64,000 bases of DNA from Cryptomeria japonica (taxonomy: Eukaryota > Streptophyta > Pinopsida > Cupressales > Cupressaceae), in assembly GCF_030272615.1 (NCBI RefSeq), contig NC_081412.1, forward strand, positions 686,150,583 through 686,214,582. Direction: 5' to 3'. The translations under genes were made by a program, and so were the position numbers. Within the stretch, counting starts at the first letter, position 1; every line of letters begins with the position of its first letter. Positions 1 through 12,133 of the stretch are shown piece by piece. Under the pieces are notes generated by a model. The model worked only from the letters and a program-made list of their open reading frames with translations. It was not told the origin of the DNA and searched no databases.

Positions 1-496
1 ATGTCAAAAACCCAAGCGCTACGCTTCACAACACAAGGAGACCAAGGTCGCACACCATGCAACAAAAGTTATTTTTAAAAATGAATCTCATTAATAAATT
101 AATTGCTAATTTTGAAGAGGAATGGAGCATTGGAATTTATGTCCTACTACTATAAAAAGGTGCTTTCATAGCCTTTGAGACAACTATAATTTTTCATATA
201 ACTTTCCCATAGCTTGAGCCTCATGGTCAACTATCAATTTAAGAATGAAAACACTTGGATTTAAAAATTAAAGGATAAAACCTCTTCCCAAAAAAATCTT
301 ATTCAAATGTTATAATTGTGCTTATCTTTTGTTTCATTTTGTCAAAAGCATTTGTACTTTGAACAACATATTCTAATAGCATTTTTTTATTAGTAATCTC
401 TTTTGACCAAAGCTACAAACCAGTGGGGGTCAAAATGGGGGACCCCCTCCCTGTGGAATTACATGATTAGGTATAACACCTCAATGATTTTGATTT
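1..496. other. Left flank, no feature seen
   Basis: AT-rich sequence left of the first recognisable LTR. I see no reading frame with a known motif, no RNA gene and no repeat shared with the rest of the window. It probably continues the sequence into which element F inserted. Confidence 0.5.
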
Positions 497-501
497 CCTA
501 T

Positions 502-759
502 TGTTGGAAACAACAATGACAAAAAACTGAGAGGGCAGGAGGGGGGGTGAATCAGTTTTAACCGTATTAACAAACTTAAGCACAGTCACAAATCTAATTA
601 ACTGCAACAACAACAAAGATAGGCAAATAGATGGCACAACACACGACACCAATATTTTGACATCGAAAACCCAATTAAGGGAAAAAACATGATGGGAACC
701 AACCCACAATAATATGATACTCGACCGTAGTATGTGAAAATATTACAATGAGGAATGCA
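502..759 (-). repeat. Element F left (3') LTR, first piece
   Basis: Begins tgttgg and matches the start of the right LTR at 32661 for about 250 bases, including the stem-loop at 523-559 and the run to the sequence ggaatgca. It stops at the gypsy target duplication atgca (755-759). The rest of this LTR lies at 30696-31375. Confidence 0.8.
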
Positions 760-1561
760 TGATGCAGGAGCATCCCTGGTTCTTGGCAATCTTGCATCAA
801 CCAAAAATATTTCCTTTCTGTTTTTCTTTTTGTTTTACAGTTTCATTATCTCATGATGCATTTTCTAGAATTGGTTAATCGGATCTTGAGGAGTTGGATT
901 TTTCTTGAGGACTTGATCATCTACCTTAATTCCCAAACCACAGAGCATTTGAATCATTTTTCGACAAGTTATCGCTATAGTTTTCTGTGACAATTTTCTA
1001 GTACCGGTTGCTTGGACCTATTTGCATTTGTGATCCACCGGGATGTATCGGATCTCTTTCATAGCTTGTGGAATCCCGAGCATTGATTCTGATGTTCCTT
1101 GATGTGTGGTTGACCTTCCCTTTGATCTACACTTCATTCTTTGGATTTTCTGAAAAAATTTATTTGGCGGAGACCGAGCTTGTTCTTTTACACGGTAGGT
1201 CTTGTTCTTCGACATTTGATCCCTTTTGGGCTGACCGAATCCCCTTGAATCGTATAGATCATTGTAATTGAGTACTAGAATGTAAACAAGTAGATATCAG
1301 TTAAGAGATAGAACATAGAAGATAGATCTTAAGATTTGAGGTCCTAGTTGTGACCTGTTCATTAATTAAGCATGTTTTAGCAGGTCAGTGAGCCGGTTTC
1401 TGTAACCTAGTGGTTATCGATTGATTGTAATCAGTTTTCATGATATAATTCATTCAATTTTGCATTGCCTCCATCATCTCCTCATGTTTCCCTTGTGTTT
1501 ACTCTTGATGATCGGCCCAGATTGATCTCTTTGAGGTCCCTCCTAACTGGTGACTGCACCA
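760..1561 (+). repeat. Gypsy LTR 1 (5' LTR of G1)
   Basis: 802 bp from TGATGCAGG to TGCACCA, preceded by duplication atgca and followed after two bases by the primer-binding site. It aligns along its length with the middle LTR and with the LTR at 29919-30695. Confidence 0.88.
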
Positions 1562-1563
1562 AG

Positions 1564-1575
1564 TGGTATTAGAGC
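1564..1575 (+). other. Primer-binding site of G1
   Basis: TGGTATTAGAGC differs by one base from TGGTATCAGAGC, complementary to the 3' end of plant initiator tRNA-Met. It lies two bases inside the end of LTR 1, the expected position for priming minus-strand DNA synthesis. Confidence 0.85.
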
Positions 1576-1624
1576 AAGCTTTCATTCTAGAGATTGTGTT
1601 GTCCTAATTTTTTTTTGTTGTAGG

Positions 1625-2640
1625 ATGGAAGACTATGGATGTGACCTGCAACTGCAGAGGACTAGCATGAAGATGGTGGGAAGAGGAAATAGGAATGGTG
1701 AAGCGCATGGGAATGCAGACCCTATTGTGATGGAAATGTTGCGAGGAATTGCAATGTAGTTGGAAGTTGTTGAGACAACCGAGAGAAGAGGCTGACATAT
1801 TGCAGATGTAAGTGAAGATGAAGGAGAAGAAGCCCCGACAAAACAAGTAAACCCACCGATGATCGATCCAGATGAAGAGAGGTTTTTGAGTAGAGCGAAT
1901 ACTAAACCTCATTTTACCCCAACAAAATATGATGGAAAGTTGGCTTCAGATGAATTGATGGATTGGATCTCAGAGATGGAGAAATATTTTGATTTTAAAA
2001 ATATCGTAGAAGAAACAAAGATGAAATATGTTTGTTTCTAGTTGAAGGGTCATGTATCTCTTTGGTGGGAGCATTTGCATGTTGATAGACAGAGAAGAAG
2101 TAAAGAGAAGATCAAAACATGGGATCAGATGGTTGCTAAGTTGAAATCAAAATTTATGGTAGTTGATTATCAAGTGAATTTGTTCTGGAATCAAACATAT
2201 TGATGATGAAGTTGAACAAGTTGCAAGATATTTAAATTTTGTGGATGTCTATAAAAGATGAACTCAGTTTGATCAAAGTGCAGAGTGTTGAAGAAGCTTA
2301 CCAGTATGCTCTGAAAGCAGAAGAGAAGCTGAACAAAAGACATGAGCAGAGACAAAGAGGTAGAGGTCGAAGGTTTTCTGGAGGAATATTTCAAGGAGTA
2401 AGAGGATATACCAAAGGTAAAGGAACCTGTATGGATCAAAACAAGCACAAGGAAGTGAGCAAATAAATTAATTGATACTGGAAAAATGATAAAAATTTCT
2501 ACTGGAGGAGAGAACCAGATGGCTATCGGAATGAGAATTTTGGAAAAGATGACAAAAGACAAGACAAGAGAGTGTTTAGAGGAACTTTTTATAAGTGTGG
2601 AGGAGAAGGACATCGTTCTTTCAAGTGTAAGCAGACATAG
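1625..2640 (+). pseudogene. G1 gag, broken
   Basis: Structural polyprotein region of a chromovirus-type gypsy element. Translation starts with a plausible ATG at 1625, 50 bases after the primer site. After two early stops the capsid-like core reads WISEMEKYFDF, then LKGHVSLWWEHL, typical of Retrotrans_gag capsid domains. A basic Gly/Arg-rich stretch follows (near 2350-2400), then a zinc knuckle near 2590-2633 reading FYKCGGEGH..FKC. The first cysteine of CX2CX4HX4C is phenylalanine. Compared with G2 at 17230-17350, about 70 bases are missing near 2180. Several stops and frame changes make it non-functional. Confidence 0.8.
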
Positions 2641-3070
2641 AATATCAGAAGAACAACAATGGTGGAAGAATGCCCCACTAGATCAACTAATAAACCCTGA
2701 AGATGGAGAACTGTTGATGATGAGGAGAGCTTTGTGTCATACTAGGAGAGATGAAGAACCCTTGCAGAGGAAGAATTTGTTCAAGACCAAATGTAAGGTA
2801 TTCAACGAGTGTTGTAAAGTTGTGATTGATAGTGGTAGTTCAAATAATCTTGTTTTAGAAGAGATGGTGAAGAAGTTGAATTTGAAAAGATTGAAACACC
2901 CTAAGCCTTATCAGATAGCATGGATTCAAGATGACCATAAGTTATTAGTAAGTGAGAAATGTTTAGTGAAATTGAAAATTGAGAATTATCATGATGAAGT
3001 CTTGTGTGATATTATGCCTATGGATATTTGTCACCTTTTGTTGGGTAGACCTTGGCAGCTTGATAGATAG
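2640..3070 (+). pseudogene. G1 aspartic protease region
   Basis: Retroviral-type aspartic protease that would cleave the Gag-Pol polyprotein. The active-site triplet Asp-Ser-Gly is intact (aspartate codon at 2828-2830) in the context VVIDSGSSNNL. The domain continues through LCDIMPMDICHLLLGRPW, the usual second half with the hydrophobic-hydrophobic-Gly motif, and ends with a TAG at 3068-3070 just after the LGRPW box. In an intact element this region would run straight into reverse transcriptase, so the stop here is a lesion. The matching G2 protease has lost the catalytic aspartate. Confidence 0.8.
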
Positions 3071-3106
3071 GAAACACATGATGGGAGGAAGAATGCATAC
3101 ACTATT

Positions 3107-4625
3107 GTGGCCAATGAGATGAAGCAAACCTTGTTGCACTTGGAGGAGCCTTTGAAGAGTAAAGTCTATACGAATGCTAGAATCTATTTAGCAGATGAAA
3201 GGAAATTCTTGGATGGAATGAGATATGAGAAAGTGTGTTTTTCCTTAGTTCCTAAGAAGACTGAGAATCTGGAGCATGAAGAAGAACAACCATAAGAGAT
3301 AAAGGAGTTGTTGATTGTGTATGAAGATATCATTTCAGATAATGTGTCTGATGGATTACCACCTATGAGAAGTATCATTCATTGCATGGACCTGGTTCCC
3401 ATAGCTAGTTTTCCTAACAAAGCTACACACCAGATGACACCGACAGAGAATGAAGAGTTGAATATACAAGTGCAGGAATTGTTGAAGAAAGGTTTGATTA
3501 GAGAAATATTGAGTCCTTGTGCAGTGGCAACAATATTAGCACCTAAGAAGAATAGAGAATGGAAGGTGTGTACCGATTCTAGAGCAATCAACAATATCAT
3601 AGTGAAATACTAGTTTCCTTTGCCTAGGATGGAGCCAAATACTTTACAAAGATAAACTTAAAGAGTGGATATCATCAGATCAGGATCAGAGAAGGAAATG
3701 AGTATAAGACAACATTCAAGACAAATGAAGGATTGTATGAATGGTTGGTGATGCCTTTTGGATTAACTAATGCACCAAGTACTTTCATGAGGCTGATGAA
3801 TAAGGTATTGAAGAAATTCCTGGGTAAGTTTGTTATTGTATATTTGGGTGACATTCTTATTTTTAGTAAGACAAAAGAGAAGCATTTTTTGCATTTGAGA
3901 CAAGTTTTGCAAAGGTTGAGAGAAGAAAAGTTGGTGATAAACCTTGAGAAGTGTACATTCATGAAGGAAGAATCATTCTATTTGGGATTTGTGATATCTA
4001 AGGATAGTTTGAAGATGGACCCTGAGAAAGTAAAAGAAATTATTGAATGGCCTACACTGGAAAGTATTGGAGAGGTAAGATCATTTCACGGATTGGCTAG
4101 TTTCTACCAAAAGTTCATCAAAAATTTCAGTTCAGTTTTTAACCCTATGACTAAGACAATGAGGGGAGATAGGAAGGAATTCAAGTGGACCACCAGAGCA
4201 AACAAAAGTTTTGAACTGTTGAAGCGGAAAGTGAATGAGCAACATGTGTTATCTTTACTAGATTTCAATAAAGAATTTCAAGTGGATTGTGATGCAAGTG
4301 GAACTGCAATTGGAGTCGTATTGAGTCAAGAAGGGAGAGAAGTAGCTTATTTCAGTGAGAAATTGAAGGATGCCCAAAGGAGATATTTAGTGTATGATCA
4401 AGAATTTTATGCCATAGTTTAAGCCTTGAAGAAGTGGAGACATTACTCCTTGCCTAAGGAGTTTGTGTTATATATGGATCATCAAGATTTGTAGTATTTG
4501 AACAGTCTGAGTAAGTTGAATCAGAGACATATGAGATGGGTACAATTTTTGCAGAGTTACACCTTTGTGTTGAAGCATAGAAGTGGGAAATCTAACCAAA
4601 TTGCTGATGCATTGAGTAGAAGAAG
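3107..4625 (+). pseudogene. G1 reverse transcriptase and RNase H, broken
   Basis: Gypsy-type reverse transcriptase followed by RNase H. Visible blocks are LKKGLIREILSPC, then APKKN.EW, then [16 protein letters not shown] and YLGDILIFS (about 3838-3864). The catalytic YxDD box reads YLGD, so one metal-binding aspartate is glycine. Around 3631 there is a 25-base deletion relative to G2, bounded by tgga repeats, which shifts the frame. The RNase H part shows [18 protein letters not shown] and later HRSGKSNQIADALSR. Stops at 3611, 4420 and 4492 add damage. The G2 copy has an intact YLDD box but other lesions. Confidence 0.85.
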
Positions 4626-6062
4626 GAATTTGTTGACAGAGACGAGAGTGAAAATATTAGGATTTGAGGAGTTGAAGATCTTGTATGATGATGACCCAGA
4701 TTTTGCAGAAGCTTGGAGAGTATATAGAGAACTGGTTACGATAGATAGAAGCAAGTGGTTGGATTACTTCATTCAAAATGGGATGTTATTAAGAGGAGTT
4801 CAGTTGTGCATACCTAAGAGTTATATGAGGGAGAATCTGATAAAAGAGAAACATAGTAGAGGATTAGACATACACTTTGGTGTTGATAAAATAGTACTAG
4901 TGGTGAGTGAGCATTACTTTTGGCCCCAGATTCATAAGGATGTTAGGAAATATGTTCAAAGTTGGTAGAGTTTGTCAAGTTGGAAAGGGTAGTAGTGAGA
5001 ATGTGGGATTGTATAAACCTTTGACAATACTAGAGAGACCTTGGGAAGGCATAAGCATGGATTTCATACTTGGATTGCCTAAAACCCAAAGAGGGAATGA
5101 TTCTATATTTGTGATAGTGGATAGATTCTCAAAGATGGCTCATTTCATACCTTGTAAGAAGACATTAGATGTAGTGCATATAACTGTCCTATTTTTCAAG
5201 GAAGTGCTGAGATTGCATGGATTACCTAAGAGCATAGTTTCAGACAGAGATACTAAGTTTTTTGGTTATTTTGGAGAACACTTGGGAAGAAGATGAAGAT
5301 GGATTTGAAGTTCAGTTCTACTTTTCACCCACAAACTGGTGGACAGACAAAAGTAGTTAACCAAAGCTTGGGAATTTTGTTAAGATGCTTAGTTGGAGAC
5401 AAAACCGGAAGTTGGGATTTGATTCTTGCATAAGGAGAGTTTGCCTACATTAATTCAATAAACAAGAGTACCAGAAGGACACCTTTTGATATTGTTACCA
5501 GAGCACACCGTAGAGGTATATCAGAATTAAGAGATATTACTAGTGAAGATCGAAGAAGTGAAAAAGCAAAAGAATTTGCAGATCACATAAAGGACTTACA
5601 TATTCAAGTTAAGAAGCATTTGGAGAACTTGAACAACAAGTATAATGAGAAAGAAGATGAGAAGAGGAGTCATAAGGAATTTGAAGTTGGTAATGAAGTG
5701 ATAATATATTTGAGAAAAGAAAGATTCTTGGTTGGAACTTATAACAATTTGCAGATGAGGAAGTTTGGACCTTGCAAGATTTTGAGAAAGTTCAGTTCCA
5801 GAAATGCATATGAAGTGGAGTTACCAGATAGTCTAAGTATTTCACCTATATTTAACATTGCAGACCTACATCAGTATCATGAATCAGAATTCAGTAAGGA
5901 CAGTATTGCAGACTTGGAGAATCAGTTGCCCCAAAAGGAACCAGATCAGATTGAAGACATTTTGGACAGTAGGATTGGGCATAGTACCCAGAGCAATCAA
6001 AGAAGGAGTATCTAGTAAAGTGGAAAGGAAGACCAGTTGAAGATTCATCTTGGATTTCTTAG
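4626..6062 (+). pseudogene. G1 integrase with C-terminal chromodomain, broken
   Basis: Integrase that would insert element DNA into the host chromosome. The N-terminal zinc domain shows two histidines (HSRGLDIHFG); its cysteine half is altered by a stop at 4966 and a frame change, where G2 has CRVCQ. The catalytic core shows [22 protein letters not shown], then IVSDRDTKF. The C-terminal part has the GPY-type segment MRKFGPCKILRKF, followed after a frame change by KEYLVKWKGRPVEDSSWIS (about 6004-6060), a clear chromodomain core. This places the element among the chromoviruses, whose chromodomains are known to direct integration toward chromatin marks. Confidence 0.85.
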
Positions 6063-6393
6063 GCAAAGGTAGACCACCTTGGTTTTCCTCTGATCCCAGG
6101 AAAGTGAGAGACTCACTATTTTCATCAACCCTAGATGTCTCATGCAGGAGCATTCCCGGTTCTTGGCAATCTCGCATCAACCAAAAATATTTCCTCTCTG
6201 TTTTTCTTTCTGTTTTATAGTTTCAACATTTCATTATGCGTTTTTTGGAATTGGCTCACCGGATCTCAAGGAGTTGGATTTTTCTTGAGGACTTGATCAT
6301 CTACCTTATTCCCACACTATAAAGCATTTGAATCATTTTTTGGCAAGTTATCGCTACCAGTTTCCGTGATAGTTTTCTGGTATGGGTTGTCCA

Positions 6394-9079
6394 TGTTGGC
6401 ATCATGGATGAATTGATAATGTGTTGCATTGATGTTTTGTCATTGATGTCAACACTAGCTATTATGGTTGGTTATCGACATACAAGTTTTGGTTACTGGT
6501 AGAAGATCTAGTGGTACCGACAGAAGATACTATCTATTGGAAACTTCCGACATGTTTGGATCAGTAAAGTATGTTTGATTTCATGTGTTATATGCTCCAT
6601 GAGCATGTTTTGGTCAGTTGGTATTGGCTTGGTAATCAGATGCTATCATACACTCTGGTAAACCCTTACCGACACTGGTTTAAGGTTTTACCGATAGAGC
6701 TTTCATTAAGGAATTGTGATAGGATGCATAATTGGTATTGGTGCAGCTTCTTCATGGATTTCAGGATGCTGAATATGTTCTTTGATTGTGCTTCAATTGT
6801 TTGAAGATAATTCTTTGGTGTGGTGGACCTAGATTAGGTTTGATACCTATCTAGTTTATGGACTGGTATCATGCTAACGTGTACTCTACACGTTACCAGG
6901 ATGTCTTGAGATGATTTATGGATTTGTTATCGGTGCTCTGCAAAAAGGGAAGGTTAGTCAATGATAACCAAACACAAACAAAAAGAAAAGGCAAACTGTT
7001 AGTGTCAGAAATCACAAACAAAATACTTTCCTACACAAGCATATCAAAAGAGATATCAAAAGCATGATAACATATCTAACTAAGAAGGTAAATATGATGA
7101 GGCGTCTCCAAATGCCTCCTAAGATGCTCTTGGTTTCTTCTCATTTGTTCCTCTCCTCTCCAAGTTCCAAAATAGTGTATCTCTCAGCATATTTTTGCAC
7201 TATGGATGCTTATGGAGGTTTGAGATTGAAGTATTTGCTCTAAATGTGAATAAAAAGCTAATACTATGCTATTGATACTAAAATGATTCATTTTAACCAA
7301 AATGACAAGATATTAGTCGATTATACTAAAATGCTCTCTCAAAATGCCTATAGCTTAAATGCATACAAGTTTTCAGGATCTGGATTATGAAGAAATGAGC
7401 TTTATTTATAGGTAAAATGGAGCAATGGATGGTTGAGATTGAGCCATCTCAACAAGGGTCAGGATTGAATGATTTCAAATCCATGTGAGGGCTTTCAACC
7501 CAATCCTAGGATGACAAGTGTCAATGTGAGATAGGTTGAGAGGAGAGGGAATAAGCATTAAATGCTTGACATGACCTTGGGAGTTAACTTGGGGGTTAGG
7601 GTCAAGGTTAATTGAATGAATACTCCTTATTCAAAGAATAAAGCTTTTATCCAATGGATAAACTCTTGTGCAAAGGCAAAAGTGATAACCATGGTCAAAG
7701 CAATAAATGCTTGAGGAGACACATGAGTGCAAGTTGAAATAACCATAAATGGTTATGTAGAGCCATTAATGGTCATGTAAGAGCCATTAGTGGTTTTGGA
7801 AGACTTTGGAGGTTAAATTGTTGAACACACAAAGCATTAAATGCTTTTCAAAGACTTTGGAGTCTTTGAGAAGTGACTTAAAGTTGCTTAGGAATGTGAC
7901 AATAATTAGGGAATGGATTAGGCTAATTAGGAAGGGGTTAGAAGAATCTAGAAGGGGGTTTAGGAATGCAATTGGATTTGGTGGGTGAGGGAAAATAGGA
8001 TTTTTATTAAAATAAAATTAGTTTATTTCAATAAATGTGTGCAAGTTGCATTTGTAGGAAAATGCAAGTGGGGGGGATAAATGATTTAAATAAATGTTTG
8101 ATTTAATTTATTTAAAAGAGGAATAGAGGATTAAATGAAATAAATATATTTTATTTATTTAATTGATTTGAAATTGGTATAATGAATGAATTAAAATAAA
8201 TTGAATAATTTATTTAATTAATAGGAGAATGTTTTGAAGATGAATTAATTAAATATTAATTTAATTAACTAATGGCTAGTGGATTTTTAATCAAATAAAT
8301 AGCAAATATTCATTTAATTAAAATGGACAGATTTATGTGACTACAGTTATTATTGTTTCGGTCTTAAGCCAACATGGCATATCATTGTAATATGGAATCA
8401 TGTAATGATCTTATTGTAATATCTTTAGGTGGCTGACCTAATTGGTTTAGGCCTTAGGGTTTGTATAAATAAGAGGTCCAAACTCTTTGTAGTGTATCAT
8501 GGCTATTGGAAAGGTCATGTTCAAGGAAAGTAATGTGCGAATATTATAATATAATTTAGGCAGAGGAGTTGGTCGATCATTGGTGATCGAATTGGATTCA
8601 GAAGAGGATTTAGTCCTCCAACACTGAGCTTAACTGGGACTGTATTCAGGCATGGTAGATGTTATTTCTAGCAGTTCACTCTATTGGATTGTTGTCCATT
8701 TATCTTGAGATGGTTGTAGCCTCTCTGTAGTCAGTGAGACTCTTTTGTAATGAGTAGTACGCTCTAGGTAGTGTGTCATCCTTCAAGTGCATGCCCATCA
8801 TTGTAACACATACTTTCTACAGAAGTATCATCTGACTGTGGGTAGGCTTCCCACCATGGTTTTTCCCTTTCCAAGTTTTCCACGTACAAATCATGGTGTT
8901 ATGTGGTATGGTTGCTTTACATTGATTATCTGGTTAATTGTTAAGTTGTGTTGTTTATCGACATGTGTATGTGCTTTACCAGTACTTGATTTGTTTAAGG
9001 TTGTATTGTGGGTTAAAAGTTATAATCTATTAACAACTGATTCACCCCCCCTCTCAGTTGTTCACCGGTTATCCTAACA
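6394..9079 (+). mobile_element. Insertion A: solo copia-type LTR, split by repeat A2
   Basis: Begins TGTTGGCATC and ends TATCCTAACA, with gtcca (6389-6393) and atcta (9080-9084) as a diverged 5-bp target duplication. Both differences are transitions. Its sequence is related to the LTRs of element C. It contains the U5 stem-loop AACAACTGA (9032-9040) / TCAGTTGTT (9054-9062). No primer site, coding sequence or second LTR is present, so it is read as a solo LTR left by recombination. Without A2 it is about 1266 bp. Confidence 0.75.
6931..8345. mobile_element. Insertion A2: non-coding repeat nested in A
   Basis: A 1415-bp AT-rich block flanked by perfect gttat repeats (6926-6930 and 8346-8350) interrupts the A LTR at a place where element C LTRs run through. 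Near its left end lies TGCTCTGCAAAAAGG, and the next 270 bases resemble the last 250 bases of this window, so this is a repeat family. I see no coding capacity. It could be a solo LTR, but its first bases before the duplication are CGG rather than TG, so the exact termini are uncertain. Confidence 0.55.
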
Positions 9080-9611
9080 ATCTAAACCTATTTGCATTTG
9101 TGATCTCTCGGGATCTACTAGAGACCTACCATATCTTGCGGAGGCCTGAGCATGGATTCTGATGTTCCTTGGTGTTTGGCCGACCTGCCCTTTGATCTAC
9201 ACTTCATTCTTTGGATTTTTTGGAGGAATTTCTTTGGCGGAGGCCGACCTTGTTCTTTTACACATTAGGTCTTGTTCTTCGGCATTTGATCCCTTTTGGG
9301 CTGACTTGATCCCCTTGGATCGTATAAATCATTGTAATTGAGCACTAGAATATAGACAAGTAGAGATTAGAACATAGAAGATAGATCCTAAGATTTTAGG
9401 TCCCGGTTATGACTTGTTCTGTAATTAAGCATGTTTTAGCAAGTTAGTGAGTCAATTTCTGTAACCTGATTGTTACTAGTTGATTGTAATCAGTTTTCAT
9501 GATATAATTCATTTAGTTTTGCATTGCCTCCATCATATCCTTGTGTTTACTCTTGCTGACTGGCCCAGATTGATATCTTTGAGGTCTCTCCTAACCAATG
9601 ACTGCACCAAG

Positions 9612-9623
9612 TGGTATTAGAGC
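9612..9623 (+). other. Primer-binding site of G2
   Basis: TGGTATTAGAGC, identical to the G1 site, two bases after the end of the middle LTR. The following 100 bases match the G1 leader until insertion B begins at 9728. Confidence 0.85.
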
Positions 9624-9727
9624 AAGCTTTCATTTCGAAGATTGCATTGTCCTAAGAAATTTTGTTGTAGGGTGGCAGAATGTGGATCTGACCTGCAGCT
9701 GCAGAGGACTGGCGTTAAGATAGCGCG

Positions 9728-11095
9728 TGTTGGCATTTACATGAAGATTGCACTAATCATATGTTATGTTTTAATTGATGCCAATTAACCGGTAATGATA
9801 TTATTGATATTGTTGTAATATTGTTACTGTAACTGGTAGGAAGAAATGTGGAGTGAACCGGTAACCGATGTAAATCTTATCTATTGTTGTAACTGGTAAA
9901 CCCTACCTGTTGTTTTTGATAACCCTAACCAATTAATTTTGGTGAATTAGTTATATTGGTTTATGATCTGATGATGAGTGGTAATGATTATGACACACAT
10001 GATTATTGTATGAAGACAATTCTAAGAGATTTTGGCGAGTTGTTGTAATGGTTTTTGTTTAGGGAATGAGAAAATTTATTGCATCTAATGCAAAGCACGC
10101 GATGAGTTACTAAGTTCGATGAAGCGATGATCAAGAAGCGATCAAGGTTTTCTTGATTGATGTGCATAGATTGCTATATAATCCAACGGTCACACTTGAA
10201 CTGATTTGTTTGTAATCTCTATGAGAATTATGTTTTTGTTGTGTTATTGACCTAATTGATTTATTTATAAGGTCGATGAAGTTGTTTATTTTAATGAGTT
10301 GGCAAAGAGTGAGCACAAATCAGTTGAGTGTGTGGTTGCCGATCCGGATGATGTATCTGCAGTTTGAGTAAAGGCAGATAGGAGCATGAAATGGATCTGA
10401 TCAAGCAAGTGTAGTGCTATTTAGGCAGATCAACAAACTCTTGTTGTTTTCTAACAATTATAACAAAATTGACATCCCCTAACCGGGTAAGCTCTAACAA
10501 GGTTGGTGTTATTCAAATCCTCTAACAAGGTGATCAATTAGATTGGATTTTCAAATCCTCTACCAAGGTTACTCCTTACAGGGCATTGTTTCTAACAATG
10601 CATTTGTAGTCAATCCCTTAACCGGGTGATTCCTAATAGGATTAGTTCTTAACACGACTTTTTGTAAAGCTTTAACAGGCTAGGTTCCTAACAGGGCAAA
10701 CTTCAAAAGAGTTCAGATAGTTATCTTGTGAGTCTCATCTCATCGTGGTTTTTACCTAATTTGGTTTCCACGTCAAAAATATTTGTGTCAAGTGGTGAAT
10801 TTTTTTGTGGTTATGTTTTCATGGTTGATTTACTTAACTACTTAACTATTTTGATAAGTCATGATAACCAGAAGCATTGAGAAATGAAGAAGTTGTTTAC
10901 TGTTAATTTGTTGTAACAGTCAACTGGTTTATCCTATGAGTTTTTATCTTGACAAAGGTATTACATTGTTAATTCTAAGTTTACTTTGAGAGATTAATTT
11001 TTGAGATTGGTGAAGTTTATATCAGTTTTTCTATCTATTGATTCAACCCCCCTCTCAATAGTTGACCAGATACTTATTCTTTCATTATACCATCA
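9728..11095 (+). repeat. Element B 5' LTR
   Basis: TG...CA ends. It aligns throughout with 15405-16770 and differs from it by two bases in length. A U5 stem-loop lies at CTATTGA (11035-11041) / TCAATAG (11055-11061), 34 bases from its end. Confidence 0.9.
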
Positions 11096-11097
11096 AT

Positions 11098-11109
11098 TGG
11101 TATCAGAGC
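11098..11109 (+). other. Primer-binding site of element B
   Basis: Perfect TGGTATCAGAGC two bases after the 5' LTR. Confidence 0.92.
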
Positions 11110-11165
11110 GTATCAGGTCCTCTAAGGTCTAAGCCTAATATCTTGAGGTAAAGATCTTGTAGATC

Positions 11166-12120
11166 ATGATGAAGAAGGAAGGTATGAAGTTTAATAGAGA
11201 GAACTACTGGATATGGAGTGACAGAATGAAACTTTACATCAAGAGTTTGGGAAGTCAGTATTGGGAGCATGTCGATACTAAGTATGTTGCACCTACTGGG
11301 ATGTTGATTGATGATTAGAAGAAAGAGAAACAAAAAAACCATCAAGCACTGGAGGCTATTATCATTTCTTTGTCTGATGCAAAGTATGTAGATGTTCATG
11401 GTCTTGAAACTGCATATGAGGTATGGAAAAAACTTGAAGAGATTTATAGTGGTAATGAACATATTAAGATTGTTAAAGAAGAGAGTATAAGAGGGAAGTT
11501 TGATGACATGTGAATGGTTGAAGGTGAGAATATCCAACACTATGGTCAAAGGATAAAATAGATAGTTGGTGAAATTAGGAGTGTAGGAGGTAAAGTGAAA
11601 GATTCCATAGTGTTCAGTAAGGTATTGAGAACCTTGCTACCGGTCTATGCTATCCGAGTTGCAGCTATTCAGGAGCTGAAGTCCATAAATAAAACTAAGG
11701 TAACTCTTGACTCCATCATTGGAAAGCTTACTGCTTTTGAATTAAATAGTTATGATGGTAGTGGAGAAAAATATGAGTCTACATTTAGAGCTTCTATTTC
11801 TAACCCATCTGTGAGGAAAAGTAGAGATGCTAGTCACAGTTATGAATCCAAATCCAATAGAGAAGGTGATGATGAAGAGAGTTTAGTTGAGCTTGAAGCA
11901 TTGTTGGCCAAGTGGTTGCCTAGAGGTAGAGGTAAATATAGAGGCAAATTACCTTTGAAATGTTTTGCATGCAACAAGATTGGACACATTGCTTCTAACT
12001 GTCCTAATGGTGATAATGAGCACAAACGAGGGAATTCAAGAAGTATAAGGGTAAAGGAAAAAGACATTGTCTTATTATTGTTGATGGTGGTATCACTGAT
12101 GAAGAATCTGATGGTGATGC
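11166..12120 (+). pseudogene. Element B gag, broken
   Basis: Copia Gag. The chosen ATG at 11166 begins MMKKEGMKFNRENYWIWSDR, matching the usual N-terminal F.G.NY..W pattern of UBN2-type Gag. In-frame stops occur at 11318 (TAG), 11512 (TGA) and 11558 (TAG). The C-terminal part has an intact zinc knuckle CFACNKIGHIASNC (about 11962-12003) preceded by a basic RGRGKYRGK stretch. A frame change follows, before protease. Gag would package the element RNA. Confidence 0.8.
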
Positions 12121-12133
12121 TAATGAAGACATT

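Larger units (their letters stand above)
6140..9609 (+). repeat. Gypsy middle LTR, shared by G1 and G2, split by insertion A
   Basis: The LTR runs 6140-6393 and resumes at 9085-9609, about 779 bp without the insertion, close to its neighbours (802 and 777 bp). Its first two bases are TC instead of TG, a terminal mutation. It ends GCACCA and is followed by a primer-binding site, so it serves as 3' LTR of G1 and 5' LTR of G2. Confidence 0.87.

Noticed and set aside
467-804. Overlapping minus-strand frames near the left end
   Set aside because: They lie in LTR sequence of F and the gypsy array; a similar frame appears in the other F LTR because LTRs are copies, not because it is a gene.
10131-10316. 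Similar 61-codon minus-strand frames in both LTRs of element B (also 15810-15995)
   Set aside because: The frame is repeated only because it lies in paired LTRs, and it is antisense to the element. No motif supports a protein.
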